64,000 nucleotides of DNA, taken from NCBI GenBank assembly GCA_900471525.1, contig UCEZ01000015.1, forward strand, positions 143,290 through 207,289, read 5' to 3'. A program made the translations under genes and the position numbers. The notes under the pieces were generated by a model that made no database searches, had not been told where the DNA came from, and saw nothing but the letters and a program-made list of their open reading frames with translations. Positions 54,810 to 64,000 of the stretch are shown in pieces (within the stretch, counting starts at the first letter, position 1; every line of letters starts with the position of its first letter). Source of the DNA: Hyphomicrobiales bacterium. GTDB lineage: Bacteria > Pseudomonadota > Alphaproteobacteria > Rhizobiales > Rhizobiaceae.

Positions 54810-55649
54810 ATGGCTGTAGTGCTTATCCTCGTCATTCTGGCAGTTGGATCCGTGGTGTTCCATTTGCTCAGCCCATGGTGGTGGACGCCGATCGCGTCCA
54901 ATTGGAATTATATCGACAACACCATCATTATTACATTCTGGATCACCGGTTTCGTCTTCGTCGCGGTGGTGCTGTTCGTCGCCTATTGTGTTCTCCGCTT
55001 CCGCCACCGCCCCGGAAACCGCGCAGCCTACGAGCCTGAAAACAAGAAACTGGAAGTATGGCTCGCCTCGGTGACGGCCGTTGGCGTTGCCGCCATGCTC
55101 ACCCCCGGCCTCTTCGTGTGGAACCAGTTCGTCACCGTCCCCGCGGGGGCGACCGAGGTGGAGGTCGTCGGCCAACAATGGCTCTGGAGTTTCCGGCTGC
55201 CCGGCGCCAACGCCAAGCTTGGGACATCCGAGACGCGCGCCATCGGCGACGGCAATGCGCTGGGGGTCAACCCCAACGACCCCAACGGTCTCGACGACCT
55301 CATCATCGAGGGTGGCGAACTGCACCTGCTTGTCGACAAGCCCGTCAAGATGCTGCTGCGCTCGGTCGATGTGCTGCATGACTTCTACGTTCCCGAATTC
55401 AGGGCAAAGATGGACATGGTGCCGGGCATGGTGACCTATTTCTGGTTCACACCGACGCGAACCGGGACATTCGAAGTCCTCTGCGCCGAGCTCTGCGGCA
55501 CCGGCCATCCGCAAATGCGCGGAACCGTGGTGGTGGATAACGAGGCCGACTATCAGGCATGGCTGGAGCAGCAGCAGACCTTCACCCAGCTTCTCGCGGC
55601 AAGCCAGCAACCGACGGCAATTGCATCCAGCACGTCCCCTGGAAAATAG
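54810..55649 (+). CDS. coxM: Cytochrome c oxidase subunit II
   Basis: A 279-residue subunit II. ATG 54810 has AGGGAGGGGACAGGAA ahead. The CuA site is CAELCGTGHPQM with an upstream His in VDVLHDFYVPEFR. Three hydrophobic segments are seen in the first 95 residues, one more than the usual two. It takes electrons from cytochrome c. The gene order II-I-III-III matches rhizobial coxMNOP. Confidence 0.9.
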   Translation: MAVVLILVILAVGSVVFHLLSPWWWTPIASNWNYIDNTIIITFWITGFVFVAVVLFVAYCVLRFRHRPGNRAAYEPENKKLEVWLASVTAVGVAAMLTPGLFVWNQFVTVPAGATEVEVVGQQWLWSFRLPGANAKLGTSETRAIGDGNALGVNPNDPNGLDDLIIEGGELHLLVDKPVKMLLRSVDVLHDFYVPEFRAKMDMVPGMVTYFWFTPTRTGTFEVLCAELCGTGHPQMRGTVVVDNEADYQAWLEQQQTFTQLLAASQQPTAIASSTSPGK

Positions 55650-55684
55650 GGAGGCGTCCAAAAAGACGAACCGGGAGGTCAATG

Positions 55685-57463
55685 ATGGTCGATATCAGGT
55701 CCGGCGCAGACGAAGTCATCCCACTGGCCGAGGTCGAAGATGTAGAACTTTATCATCCGAAGAGCTGGTGGACGCACTATGTCTTCAGCCAGGATGCGAA
55801 GATCATCGCCATCCAGTATTCGTTGACGGCGACCGCCATCGGAATGGTGGCGCTCGTGCTCTCCTGGCTGATACGTCTGCAGCTCGGCTTTCCCGGCACG
55901 TTCAATTTCATCGACGCCGACCACTACTATCAGTTCATCACCATGCACGGCATGATCATGGTGATCTATCTCCTGACCGCGCTGTTTCTCGGCGGTTTCG
56001 GCAACTACCTCATTCCCTTGATGGTCGGCGCGCGGGACATGGTGTTTCCCTATGCCAACATGCTGAGCTACTGGCTCTATCTGCTTGCCGTCCTCATCCT
56101 CGCCGCCGGCTTCTTCGTACCGGGCGGGCCAACCGGCGCCGGCTGGACGCTCTACCCGCCCCAAGCCGTTCTCTCCGGTACGCCCGGCGGTCAGGACTGG
56201 GGCATCCTGGTGATGCTGTCGTCGCTGATCCTGTTCATCATCGGCTTTACCATGGGCGGGCTGAACTATGTCGTGACCGTGCTGCAGGGCCGTGCCCGCG
56301 GGATGACGCTGATGCGCATGCCGCTGACGATCTGGGGCATCTTCACGGCAACGGTCATGGCGCTTCTGGCGTTTCCCGCCCTCTTTGTTGCCTGCGTCAT
56401 GATGCTGTTCGACAGGCTTCTCGGAACGAGTTTCTTCATGCCGGCGATCGTCGAAATGGGCACGCAACTGAAACAGGGCGGCGGCAGCCCGATCCTGTTC
56501 CAGCACCTGTTCTGGTTCTTCGGACATCCCGAAGTCTACATCGTCGCCCTTCCGGCATTCGGCATCGTGTCCGATCTGATCAGCACTCATGCGCGAAAAA
56601 ACATCTTCGGCTACCGCATGATGGTCTGGGCGATCGTGATCATCGGAGCGTTGAGCTTCGTCGTCTGGGCGCATCATATGTATGTCAGCGGCATGAACCC
56701 GAATTTCGGCTTCTTCTTCGCCACCACGACGCTGATCATCGCGGTTCCGACTGCGATCAAGGTCTATAATTGGGTGCTGACGCTATGGCGCGGCGACATC
56801 CACCTGACCCTGCCGATGCTCTTTGCCCTCGCCTTCATCGTCACCTTCGTCAATGGTGGACTGACGGGCCTGTTCCTCGGCAATGTTGTCGTCGACGTGC
56901 CCCTGTCCGACACCATGTTCGTCGTCGCGCATTTCCACATGGTGATGGGCGTGGCGCCGATCATGGTGATTTTTGGCGCGATCTACCACTGGTATCCGAA
57001 GGTCACCGGACGGATGCTGAACGAGGCGATGGGCCAGATCCATTTCTGGGTCACGTTCCTCGGCGCCTACCTGATCTTTTTTCCGATGCACTATCTCGGA
57101 CTGCTGGGCATACCGCGCCGCTATCATGAACTGGGCGAAACGGCCTTCATTCCGGAATCGGCCCATACGCTGAACATGTTCATCTCCGTCATGGCGCTGA
57201 CCGTCGGTGCCGCCCAGATCCTCTTTCTCTTCAATCTCGCCTGGAGCCTGAAGAGGGGCAGGCCTTCCGGCGGTAATCCGTGGCGAGCAACGACGCTTGA
57301 GTGGCAGACGCCGCAGACCCCGCCCGCCCACGGCAACTGGGGCAAGGAACTGCCGGTGGTCTACCGCTGGGCCTATGACTATAGCGTGCCGGGCGCCGCC
57401 GAGGACTTCATCCCCCAGAACCAGCCGGGGCTTGGCATGCCGACGCGGGAGCATGCCTCATGA
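55685..57463 (+). CDS. coxN: Cytochrome c oxidase subunit I
   Basis: A 592-residue heme-copper oxidase subunit I with 12 membrane segments. Metal ligands are seen in HGMIMVIYLL (low-spin heme), GHPEVYI (CuB His and cross-linked Tyr), WAHHMYVSG and VAHFHMV. The Glu of HPEV marks a type A1 (aa3-like) enzyme. The second of two adjacent ATGs (55685) has the better distance to GGGAGG. It overlaps coxO by 4 bases. Confidence 0.93.
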   Translation: MVDIRSGADEVIPLAEVEDVELYHPKSWWTHYVFSQDAKIIAIQYSLTATAIGMVALVLSWLIRLQLGFPGTFNFIDADHYYQFITMHGMIMVIYLLTALFLGGFGNYLIPLMVGARDMVFPYANMLSYWLYLLAVLILAAGFFVPGGPTGAGWTLYPPQAVLSGTPGGQDWGILVMLSSLILFIIGFTMGGLNYVVTVLQGRARGMTLMRMPLTIWGIFTATVMALLAFPALFVACVMMLFDRLLGTSFFMPAIVEMGTQLKQGGGSPILFQHLFWFFGHPEVYIVALPAFGIVSDLISTHARKNIFGYRMMVWAIVIIGALSFVVWAHHMYVSGMNPNFGFFFATTTLIIAVPTAIKVYNWVLTLWRGDIHLTLPMLFALAFIVTFVNGGLTGLFLGNVVVDVPLSDTMFVVAHFHMVMGVAPIMVIFGAIYHWYPKVTGRMLNEAMGQIHFWVTFLGAYLIFFPMHYLGLLGIPRRYHELGETAFIPESAHTLNMFISVMALTVGAAQILFLFNLAWSLKRGRPSGGNPWRATTLEWQTPQTPPAHGNWGKELPVVYRWAYDYSVPGAAEDFIPQNQPGLGMPTREHAS

Positions 57464-58164
57464 GCGTCATGCTGATCTTCCTCGCCGGTATCGCCGGCGT
57501 GGTCATCTGGTGGATGGCTCAACAGCGGCTGACCTCCCGGCCATGGCTGGAGGTGGGACACGTAGGACATCCAGGAGGCGGCGAGCGTTCTCCCATCCCG
57601 CCAGCGCAAATCGGCCTCTACGTCTTTCTCGCGGTCGTGGGTGCGCTCTTCAGCCTCTTCATCAGCGCCTACATGATGCGCGTCGGCACACCCGACTGGT
57701 GGTCGACGCCCATTCCGCGCCTGCTTTGGCTGAACACCGGAGCGCTGATCGTCAGCAGCGGCGCCATGCAATGGGCGAAGACCGAAGCACAACGCGGCCG
57801 TGGCGATCCGATGCGGGCCGCGCTGCTCGCTGCGCTCGTAACCGCGATCCTGTTTCTGACCGGGCAAATCTTCGCCTGGCGGGAACTGACACAGGCCGGT
57901 TATGTGCTTGCCGACAATCCGGCTAACAGCTTCTTCTACGTAATCACCGGTATGCACGGCCTCCACATCCTGGGAGGGTTGATCGCGCTTGGCCGGACGA
58001 TGACGAGGGTGTGGAACGGCGCGGTGACCGATAGGGTGCGCCTTAACGTGAGCCTCTGCGCCACCTACTGGCATTTCATGCTCATCGTTTGGCTGATCCT
58101 GTTTGCACTCTTCGCCGGCTGGGCAAATGATTTCGCCGATCTTTGCCGGCAGTTGCTCACATAG
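57460..58164 (+). CDS. coxO: Cytochrome c oxidase subunit III, first copy
   Basis: A 234-residue subunit III-family protein with about six or seven membrane segments. PPAQIGLYVFLAVVGALFSLF, GMHGLHILGG and YWHFMLIVWLILF are family blocks. It starts in the stop of coxN. A second subunit III gene follows 12 bases later, as in coxMNOP loci. Confidence 0.85.
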   Translation: MSVMLIFLAGIAGVVIWWMAQQRLTSRPWLEVGHVGHPGGGERSPIPPAQIGLYVFLAVVGALFSLFISAYMMRVGTPDWWSTPIPRLLWLNTGALIVSSGAMQWAKTEAQRGRGDPMRAALLAALVTAILFLTGQIFAWRELTQAGYVLADNPANSFFYVITGMHGLHILGGLIALGRTMTRVWNGAVTDRVRLNVSLCATYWHFMLIVWLILFALFAGWANDFADLCRQLLT

Positions 58165-58176
58165 GGAGTGGGGTTG

Positions 58177-58899
58177 ATGGCTCAAACCGTAGAGACACAT
58201 ACCGGCGAAACGCTCGAGCGCCCCTTGGGGCTGCGCGGTGTCGCAGCCGATTTTTCCTCCGATCAGCGCGCGTTCAAGAACGTCTCCTGGGGCAAGGCCA
58301 TGATGTGGATCTTTCTCCTCAGCGACACCTTCATCTTCGGCTGTTTCCTGGTCGCCTACATGACCGCGCGCATGTCGACCACCGTCGCCTGGCCCAATCC
58401 CAGCGAAGTCTTCGCGCTCACCATCGGCGGCCAGGAAATCCCGCTGATCCTGATCGCCATCATGACATTCGTCCTCATCTCGAGCAGCGGCACGATGGCG
58501 ATGGCCGTCAATTTCGGATACCGCCGGGACCGGCGCACGACGGCAATCCTGATGTTGCTGACCGCAGTTCTTGGCGCAACCTTCGTCGGAATGCAGGCGT
58601 TCGAATGGTCGAAGCTGATTGCCGAAGGGGTTCGTCCCTGGGAAAACCCGTGGGGTGCGGCGCAGTTCGGCTCGACTTTTTTCATGATCACCGGATTTCA
58701 CGGGACCCACGTGACGATCGGCGTCATCTTTCTCTTGATCGTTGCGCGCAAGGTCTGGCGGGGCGATTTCGACACCGAAAGACGCGGCTTTTTCACCAGC
58801 CGCAAGGGTAACTACGAGGTCGTCGAGATCATGGGCCTCTACTGGCACTTCGTCGATCTGGTCTGGGTCTTCATCTTTGCATTTTTCTATCTGTGGTGA
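58177..58899 (+). CDS. coxP: Cytochrome c oxidase subunit III, second copy
   Basis: A 240-residue subunit III-family protein with a soluble N-terminal 35 residues, then SWGKAMMWIFLLSDTFIFGCFL, GFHGTHVTIGVIFLL and YWHFVDLVWVFIFAFFYLW. It differs clearly from the first copy, so it is not a recent duplication. ATG 58177 has GGGAG 8 bases ahead. Confidence 0.85.
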   Translation: MAQTVETHTGETLERPLGLRGVAADFSSDQRAFKNVSWGKAMMWIFLLSDTFIFGCFLVAYMTARMSTTVAWPNPSEVFALTIGGQEIPLILIAIMTFVLISSSGTMAMAVNFGYRRDRRTTAILMLLTAVLGATFVGMQAFEWSKLIAEGVRPWENPWGAAQFGSTFFMITGFHGTHVTIGVIFLLIVARKVWRGDFDTERRGFFTSRKGNYEVVEIMGLYWHFVDLVWVFIFAFFYLW

Positions 58900-58908
58900 G
58901 GTGACGTG

Positions 58909-59262
58909 ATGACACAAGTCGCAACGCATGCCCAAATGCCGGCAAAGGAGCAGCACCAGCAGCACCCGATCAGGCTCTATCTCGTCGTCTGGGGCTTTCT
59001 CTTCATCCTCAGCGCCTGCTCATATTTCGTCGACTATGCCGGCCTGCATGGTTATTTGCGCTGGTCCCTCATCCTTCTTTTCATGGTCCTGAAGGCGGGG
59101 CTGATCATCGCGATCTTCATGCACATGGCCTGGGAGCGGCTGGCGCTCGTCTATGCCGTGCTGCTGCCACCGGTTCTTGTCCTGGTGTTCGTAGCGCTGA
59201 TGATGTCGGAGGCGAACTACACCGCCCTGTCACGCATGACCTTCTTCGGCGCTTCACCGTAG
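58909..59262 (+). CDS. Cytochrome c oxidase subunit IV (prokaryotic)
   Basis: A 117-residue protein with three hydrophobic helices (YLVVWGFLFILSACSYFVDY, ILLFMVLKAGLIIAIFMHMAW and VYAVLLPPVLVLVFVALMM), as in the COX4_pro family. ATG 58909 has GAGG 7 bases upstream; the adjacent GTG is less likely. Last gene of the oxidase operon, followed by a hairpin terminator. Confidence 0.85.
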   Translation: MTQVATHAQMPAKEQHQQHPIRLYLVVWGFLFILSACSYFVDYAGLHGYLRWSLILLFMVLKAGLIIAIFMHMAWERLALVYAVLLPPVLVLVFVALMMSEANYTALSRMTFFGASP

Positions 59263-59289
59263 CGCACGGGCCCCGCCCATTTTGACGGC

Positions 59290-59324
59290 AAAAGCCCGCT
59301 TGCATCGTATGCAGGCAGGCTTTT
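59290..59324. terminator. Bidirectional terminator between oxidase and efflux operons
   Basis: AAAAGCC (59290-59296) pairs with GGCTTTT (59318-59324), with an inner stem of TTGCAT and ATGCAG. It sits between two convergent operons and has T tracts on both strands. Confidence 0.75.
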
Positions 59325-59389
59325 GTTTGTTTGCGGTGGCGTGAACCACGGAGACCTGCATGGCATTGGCCAACCAGTTTTCATGTCGC

Positions 59390-62300
59390 TTATTCGACCG
59401 CCTGCCCTTCCGGTTTCCGCCCGATCGACTTTGCCTTTTCGCGGAGCCACTGGAAATTCACGTAGAGCATGGGGATCAGGAAGATGCCGACAAGGGCGGC
59501 GCCCAGCATGCCGCCAAAAACGGCGGTGCCGACACCGCGGCGGCTGAGCATGCCTGCACCTTCCGCAATGACCAGTGGAACCAGACCGGCAATGAAGGCA
59601 AAGCTGGTCATCATCACGGCGCGGAACCGTTCGCGCGCGCCTTCGACGGCGGCTTCCGAAATGCCCAGCCCGTGCTTGCGGCGCTCCATCGCGAACTCGA
59701 CGATGAGAATGCCGTTCTTCGCGGCAAGCGCGATCAGCACCACGAGACCGATCTGGGCATAGAGATTGTTGTCGAGGCCCGCGATCTTGAGACCCAGCAT
59801 CGAGCCGGCAATGCCGGCCGATACAGAAAGCAGCACGGCGATCGGGATCGTCCAGCTTTCATAAAGACCGACGAGGAACAGATAGGCGAAGAGCACGGCA
59901 AGCCCAAGGATCATCGTCGTCTTGCCGCTTGCTTCGATTTCCTGCAGCGCCGTTCCCGTCCACTCATAGCTGTAGCCGGCTGGAAGCGTCTTGGCGGAAA
60001 CGTCCTCCATGGCAGCGATCGCCTCGCCCGAACTGCGTCCCGGCGCCGGACCACCATTGATCGTGGCGCTGGCATAATTGTTGTAACGCACGATCAGCTG
60101 CGGTCCGAGGATCAGGCGTGCCTGCGCAAAGGCCCGGATCGGCACCATCTGGCCCTTGTTGTTGCGCACATTGATCCGGTAGATGTCGTCAACCTTCGCT
60201 CGCTCGGACGCTTCCCCCTGCACCGTGACCTGCCAGGTTCGGCCAAACAGGTTGAAGTCGTTGGCATAGGCGCTGCCCAGCACCGACTGCAGCACGTTGA
60301 AGACATCCGAGACCTCGATGCCGAGCGTTTGCACCTTCTCACGGTCGATATCGAGATAAAGCTGAGGCGTATTGGCCGCATAGGTCGTGAAGACACGACT
60401 GAGCGCCGGATCCTGGTTGGCGGCAAACACCAGGCCACGCGCCGCCTGGGCGATATCGGTCGCACTGCTGCCGGTGAGGCTGAGAAGCTGGTATTCGAAA
60501 CCGCTGCCCGTGCCCAGCCCGATGATCGGCGGCAGATTATAAACGATGACATTGGCGTCCTTGACCGCCTGAAGTTCATTGCTGATCTTGGCGATGAGAG
60601 CGTTTACGGAAAGTGCGGTCGTCGTGCGGTCCGCAAACGGCTTCAGCGTGATCACCAGCAGCCCCGAATTCGACTTCACCTGGCCGTCGAGCAGACTGTA
60701 GCCAACAACCGACATGACGCCGTCAACACCATCCGTAGCGCGGATCAGCTCCTCGACCCGCTTGGCAACTGCGTTCGTCCGGTTCACCGAAGCGCCATCC
60801 GGCAGGACGATTTCACCGAAGATAGCCCCTTGATCTTCCGATGGCAGGAATCCGGTCGGCGTCGACTTGATCAGCCAGCCAGTACCCGCAACGAGCCCCA
60901 CCAAGAGCACAAGTCCCAGAAACGCGAAGCGCACGAAACGCCGCACCAGCGCCGCATAACCGTCGCGGGCAAAGTCGATGCCCTGCAGTACATAGCGAAT
61001 GGGACCACGTTTCGGACCATGGCGAGCCTTCAGAAGCACGGAGCAAAGGGCGGGCGACAGCGACAGCGCGTTGATGGCCGAAATCACCATGGAGACGGAC
61101 ACGGCAACGGCAAACTGGCGGAAAAGCTCACCGGAAATACCGGGTATGAATGCCACCGGTATGAACACCGAAAGCAGAACCAGCGTGATCGCGATGATGG
61201 GAGCCGTAATCTCGCCCATGGCAAGCCGCGCCGCTTCCGCCGGCGTAACGGTCGGGTCCTTCTCCAACTGGGCCTCCACCGCTTCGACAACGACGATGGC
61301 GTCGTCGACCACGATCCCGATCGCAAGCACCAGGGCGAGCAGCGAAACCGTATTGGCCGAAAATCCCAACGCCATCATCACGGCGAACGTGCCGATCAAC
61401 GAGACCGGCACGGCGATCAAGGGAATGAGTGTCGCCCGCACGCTTCCAAGGAACAGGTAGACGACGATCACGACAAGGATGAAGGCCTCGATCAGTGTCT
61501 TGACGACTTCGTGAATGCTTTCATCGACGAACTTCGTCGTATCATAGGTCACCTTGTATTCGACGCCCTCGGGAAAGGATGGCTTGAGCTTCTCGAGCAG
61601 CTGGCCGATAGCCTCCGCAGTGGCAATCGCATTGCCGCCCGGCGATTGGTAGATGCCGAGAACGGCTGCAGGCGTACCGTCCTGCCGTCCGATCTGTTCT
61701 GCCGTCTTCGAGGTAAGCTCGACGCGCGCAACATCGCGGATACGCACGAACGAACCGTCGGGTTGGGCCCGGAGCACGATGCTTGCGAACTCCTCGACCG
61801 TGCTGAGGCGACCCTTCGTTTGAATGGTCAGCTGGAACTGCTGGTCAGGCAGCGCCGGCTGGGCGCCGATGCGGCCGATCGCCGCCTGGACGTTCTGCCG
61901 CTTCAGCGCATCGACGATATCGTTCGGCGTCATGCCGAAATTGGTCAGCCGCTCCGGCGTGACCCAGATCCGCATGCTGTAGTCGGATGGCGTCAGAAGC
62001 GTGACGTCGCCAACACCGCTGATCCGCTTCAGACCGTCGATGATATTGATCGTCGCGTAGTTCGACAGGAAAAGCTGGTCCTGCTTTCCGTCCGAGGACG
62101 TCAGCGCGATCAGCTGCATCAGCGCCGACGACTTCTTCTTGACGCTGATGCCCTGGGAGCGCGCCTCCTGCGGCAGTTGCGCTTCGGCCAGGTTGACACG
62201 GTTCTGCACGTTGACTGTATTGATATCCGGATCGGTCCCGACGGCGAAACTGACGGTGAGCGTATAGCTGCCGTCGTTGCCGCTTGTCGACTTCATGTAG

Positions 62301-62530
62301 ATCATGTTGTCGACGCCGACGACGCGGGATTCAATCGGCTGGGCAATGGATTGCTGAACGATTTCAGCACTCGCTCCCGGATAGCTGACGGTCACCGACA
62401 CCTGGGGCGGCACGATGTCGGGAAACTGGGCAATCGGTATGACGCTGAGGGCGACAAGGCCTGCAATGGTAATGACGAGCGAAATGACGATTGCGAGCCG
62501 TGGCCTATCGATGAAAATCCCAGACAGCAT
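59390..62530 (-). CDS. RND multidrug efflux transporter (HAE1, AcrB-like)
   Basis: A 1046-residue inner-membrane pump. It begins [19 protein letters not shown]. The proton-relay pair is in [18 protein letters not shown], and [15 protein letters not shown] is the later TM10-11 block. The length is normal. It is only distantly like the pump at 19873, so the two arose separately. The adaptor gene is immediately upstream (3-base gap). No outer-membrane channel gene is nearby. Confidence 0.93.
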   Translation of the reverse strand: MLSGIFIDRPRLAIVISLVITIAGLVALSVIPIAQFPDIVPPQVSVTVSYPGASAEIVQQSIAQPIESRVVGVDNMIYMKSTSGNDGSYTLTVSFAVGTDPDINTVNVQNRVNLAEAQLPQEARSQGISVKKKSSALMQLIALTSSDGKQDQLFLSNYATINIIDGLKRISGVGDVTLLTPSDYSMRIWVTPERLTNFGMTPNDIVDALKRQNVQAAIGRIGAQPALPDQQFQLTIQTKGRLSTVEEFASIVLRAQPDGSFVRIRDVARVELTSKTAEQIGRQDGTPAAVLGIYQSPGGNAIATAEAIGQLLEKLKPSFPEGVEYKVTYDTTKFVDESIHEVVKTLIEAFILVVIVVYLFLGSVRATLIPLIAVPVSLIGTFAVMMALGFSANTVSLLALVLAIGIVVDDAIVVVEAVEAQLEKDPTVTPAEAARLAMGEITAPIIAITLVLLSVFIPVAFIPGISGELFRQFAVAVSVSMVISAINALSLSPALCSVLLKARHGPKRGPIRYVLQGIDFARDGYAALVRRFVRFAFLGLVLLVGLVAGTGWLIKSTPTGFLPSEDQGAIFGEIVLPDGASVNRTNAVAKRVEELIRATDGVDGVMSVVGYSLLDGQVKSNSGLLVITLKPFADRTTTALSVNALIAKISNELQAVKDANVIVYNLPPIIGLGTGSGFEYQLLSLTGSSATDIAQAARGLVFAANQDPALSRVFTTYAANTPQLYLDIDREKVQTLGIEVSDVFNVLQSVLGSAYANDFNLFGRTWQVTVQGEASERAKVDDIYRINVRNNKGQMVPIRAFAQARLILGPQLIVRYNNYASATINGGPAPGRSSGEAIAAMEDVSAKTLPAGYSYEWTGTALQEIEASGKTTMILGLAVLFAYLFLVGLYESWTIPIAVLLSVSAGIAGSMLGLKIAGLDNNLYAQIGLVVLIALAAKNGILIVEFAMERRKHGLGISEAAVEGARERFRAVMMTSFAFIAGLVPLVIAEGAGMLSRRGVGTAVFGGMLGAALVGIFLIPMLYVNFQWLREKAKSIGRKPEGQAVE

Positions 62531-62533
62531 GGC

Positions 62534-63679
62534 TCAGGAACCCGGTTTGACTTCGACCGGCTCAACGACCTGGCCGGGGCGAACCTTCTGAATGCCTTCG
62601 GTCACGATCATATCACCGACGGCAAGGCCCTTGGTGACCGAAAGATCGCTCCCTTCGACTTGTCCCGGTTCGATCCGCCGAACTTCGATTTTGTTCTCCT
62701 TGTTGACGACGAGCGCAAACGGACCGGACTGGTCTATCTGGATCGCGGCTTGCGGCACGACCAGCGAAGTCTCTGGAGTTCCCCCCTGAACGGTCACGTT
62801 GACGAGTTGGCCGTCGATCAAGACCCGGTTGGGATTGGGAAAAGTCGCACGTACCGGTACCGTGTCGGTGCCTTGGTCCACGGTCACATCGACGAAATTG
62901 ACCTTGCCGGACTCGGGATACAGTGTCCCGTCGGCAAGCTGCACCAAAACGACAGCCGTGTTTACCGCGTCGCCCAGTTTTCCAGTACTGCCCAATTTTT
63001 CCCGAACGGCAAGAATTTCGCGCTGCGACACGGAGAAGGTCACGTAAATCGGATCCTGACTGACAATCGTTGCCAGCACGCTGCTCGACGGGCCGACGAA
63101 ATTGCCAACAGAGTATTGAGAGCGGCCGATGCGGCCCGCGATAGGGGCGCGGATGTCGGTATATCCAAGGTCCAGCTTGGCTTTGTCCAGCGCGGCCTGG
63201 AGTTGCGTAAGGCTTCCCTTGGCCTCTTGCTGCTTGGCATTTGCCAAGTCCAGCTGGGATTGGGGGGCTGCACTCTTTGACACAAGGGTGGTCTGACGCT
63301 CGACCTCGATGTTGGTCAGCGCCAGCCCAGCCTCCGCAGATTGGATCGCGCCTTGGGCTTGGACGACCGCGGCTTCATACTGCCCCTTCTCCATGGCGAA
63401 GAGGAGGTCGCCGGCTTTGACATCCTGTCCTTCCACAAAGAGCCTGTGCTCGAGGAAGCCATCGACGCGAGCGCGCAACTCCACCTTGTCTGTGGCATCG
63501 ACCCGCGCGGTGAAAGAAATAGAAGGCCTGATGTCTTTCTCGATCGCCCTTGTCACCGATACGGAAGGAAGGGCGGCGGCCGATTTGCCGCTTTCCTGAG
63601 CCGCGGCGCCGTGGTTCATTGCAATGGTCGAGATGAGTAATGCAGCCGTGACACGTGATCGATAGACACAACCCGACAT
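62534..63679 (-). CDS. RND efflux periplasmic adaptor
   Basis: A 381-residue AcrA-type adaptor. The ATG at 63679 has AAGGGGGA 5 bases ahead and opens a signal peptide (VTAALLISTIAMNHGAAAQ). A longer frame to 63886 lacks both. Lipoyl halves are RARVDGFLEHRLFVEGQDVKAG and YTDIRAPIAGRIGRSQ with a helical hairpin between. It is first in the two-gene minus-strand pump operon. Confidence 0.9.
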   Translation of the reverse strand: MSGCVYRSRVTAALLISTIAMNHGAAAQESGKSAAALPSVSVTRAIEKDIRPSISFTARVDATDKVELRARVDGFLEHRLFVEGQDVKAGDLLFAMEKGQYEAAVVQAQGAIQSAEAGLALTNIEVERQTTLVSKSAAPQSQLDLANAKQQEAKGSLTQLQAALDKAKLDLGYTDIRAPIAGRIGRSQYSVGNFVGPSSSVLATIVSQDPIYVTFSVSQREILAVREKLGSTGKLGDAVNTAVVLVQLADGTLYPESGKVNFVDVTVDQGTDTVPVRATFPNPNRVLIDGQLVNVTVQGGTPETSLVVPQAAIQIDQSGPFALVVNKENKIEVRRIEPGQVEGSDLSVTKGLAVGDMIVTEGIQKVRPGQVVEPVEVKPGS

Positions 63680-63985
63680 TGAGTCCCCCTTCAAATGCGT
63701 CTCGTAACAACCGACTTCACCTTCCTCTCCCGCACGACAACTGTCAATCTGCGGAGGTCCTCCATTTTCCCGTTCTCGGCCGGCTGTCGTCAGGCAAATA
63801 GGTCCACCGATGTGGTCGCGGCGGCTTGGTAGGACCGTATGACCGGCCAGCGTCATGGGGGACGCCTTGTCCCGGAGATATGGCACCCCTTTTCACCTTT
63901 GGCGAGTGGTGTTGCTGCGGTGGAGAGGACACTTTGGCGACGGAGGACGTGTGTTCTTGGCGACCGCCTTGTGAAGGGGGAAGGC
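63680..63985. other. Upstream region of the second efflux operon
   Basis: These 306 bases should carry the adaptor promoter and perhaps a divergent one. GGAGG-T-CCTCC at 63753-63763 is a short palindrome. I see no repeated half-sites like those of the first efflux locus and no gene. Confidence 0.4.
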
Positions 63986-64000
63986 ATGAGCGATGAGTGT
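63986..64000 (+). CDS. Possible start of a divergent gene (partial)
   Basis: AAGGGGGAAGG immediately precedes an ATG that opens MSDEC before the window ends. A divergent gene here would fit a regulator of the efflux operon, but only five codons are visible. Confidence 0.3.

Noticed and set aside
59360..63280. Very long plus-strand open frame opposite the second RND pump
   Set aside because: It is the antisense of the pump and adaptor genes in a high-GC region, rich in Arg, Asp and His in a pattern typical of shadow frames.

Overview
The window is high-GC alphaproteobacterial DNA of a rhizobial type (Rhizobium/Agrobacterium/Ensifer-like). This rests on the sarcosine-oxidase and hut gene order, a CoxMNOP-type oxidase, an ExoP/ExoQ-like exopolysaccharide locus and a CtrA-type TTAA-N7-TTAA box. 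I cannot name a species. No rRNA, tRNA, insertion sequence, CRISPR array or phage gene was seen.

Layout. (1) 1-1565: the end of soxA, then soxG, a gap with a hairpin, and two small conserved-looking ORFs. (2) 1614-9930: a full histidine utilisation locus. hutF-hutC is on minus; hutI-hutH-hutG-hutU-hutD is on plus, around a shared operator-like palindrome. The HutF plus formylglutamate-deformylase route is encoded. (3) 9955-17772: a seven-gene minus-strand operon with an amino-acid ABC transporter, a HutH paralogue lacking the Ala-Ser-Gly triad that forms the MIO cofactor, a SolA/MSOX-type N-methyl amino-acid oxidase and a ureohydrolase with a changed metal motif. A divergent HutC-type regulator lies upstream. 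I infer catabolism of a methylated histidine-like compound, possibly a betaine, feeding the adjacent hut pathway. (4) 17828-23103: a TetR-controlled RND efflux pump with two clear palindromic operators. (5) 23181-24971: a soluble two-PAS chemoreceptor ending in a CheR-type pentapeptide.

(6) 25668-33581: a seven-gene minus-strand operon with a GH20 hexosaminidase without signal peptide, a GNAT protein and an Opp/Dpp-type ABC transporter, probably for chito-oligosaccharides. (7) 33906-34166: a small membrane protein behind a perfect CtrA-type box. (8) 34542-54094: a large exopolysaccharide locus. It begins with an unusual set (AsnB-type amidotransferase, free acyl carrier protein, AMP-forming ligase, NadE-like synthase), then two divergent GNAT-like paralogues, a short PrmC-like methyltransferase, and a Wzx/Wzz/Wzy module with a deacetylase, three glycosyltransferases and a secreted glycoside hydrolase. 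Its content recalls exosortase-A-associated EPS loci, but no exosortase is present here.

(9) 54285-59262: cytochrome c followed by an aa3-type terminal oxidase (subunit II, I, two consecutive subunit III, IV), matching the CoxMNOP arrangement. (10) 59390-63679: a second RND pump with its adaptor on minus. A possible divergent gene starts at 63986 and runs off the window.

The two places most worth laboratory attention are the MIO-less HutH island (9955-17772) and the ACP/ligase/amidotransferase/NadE-like EPS locus (34542-54094).
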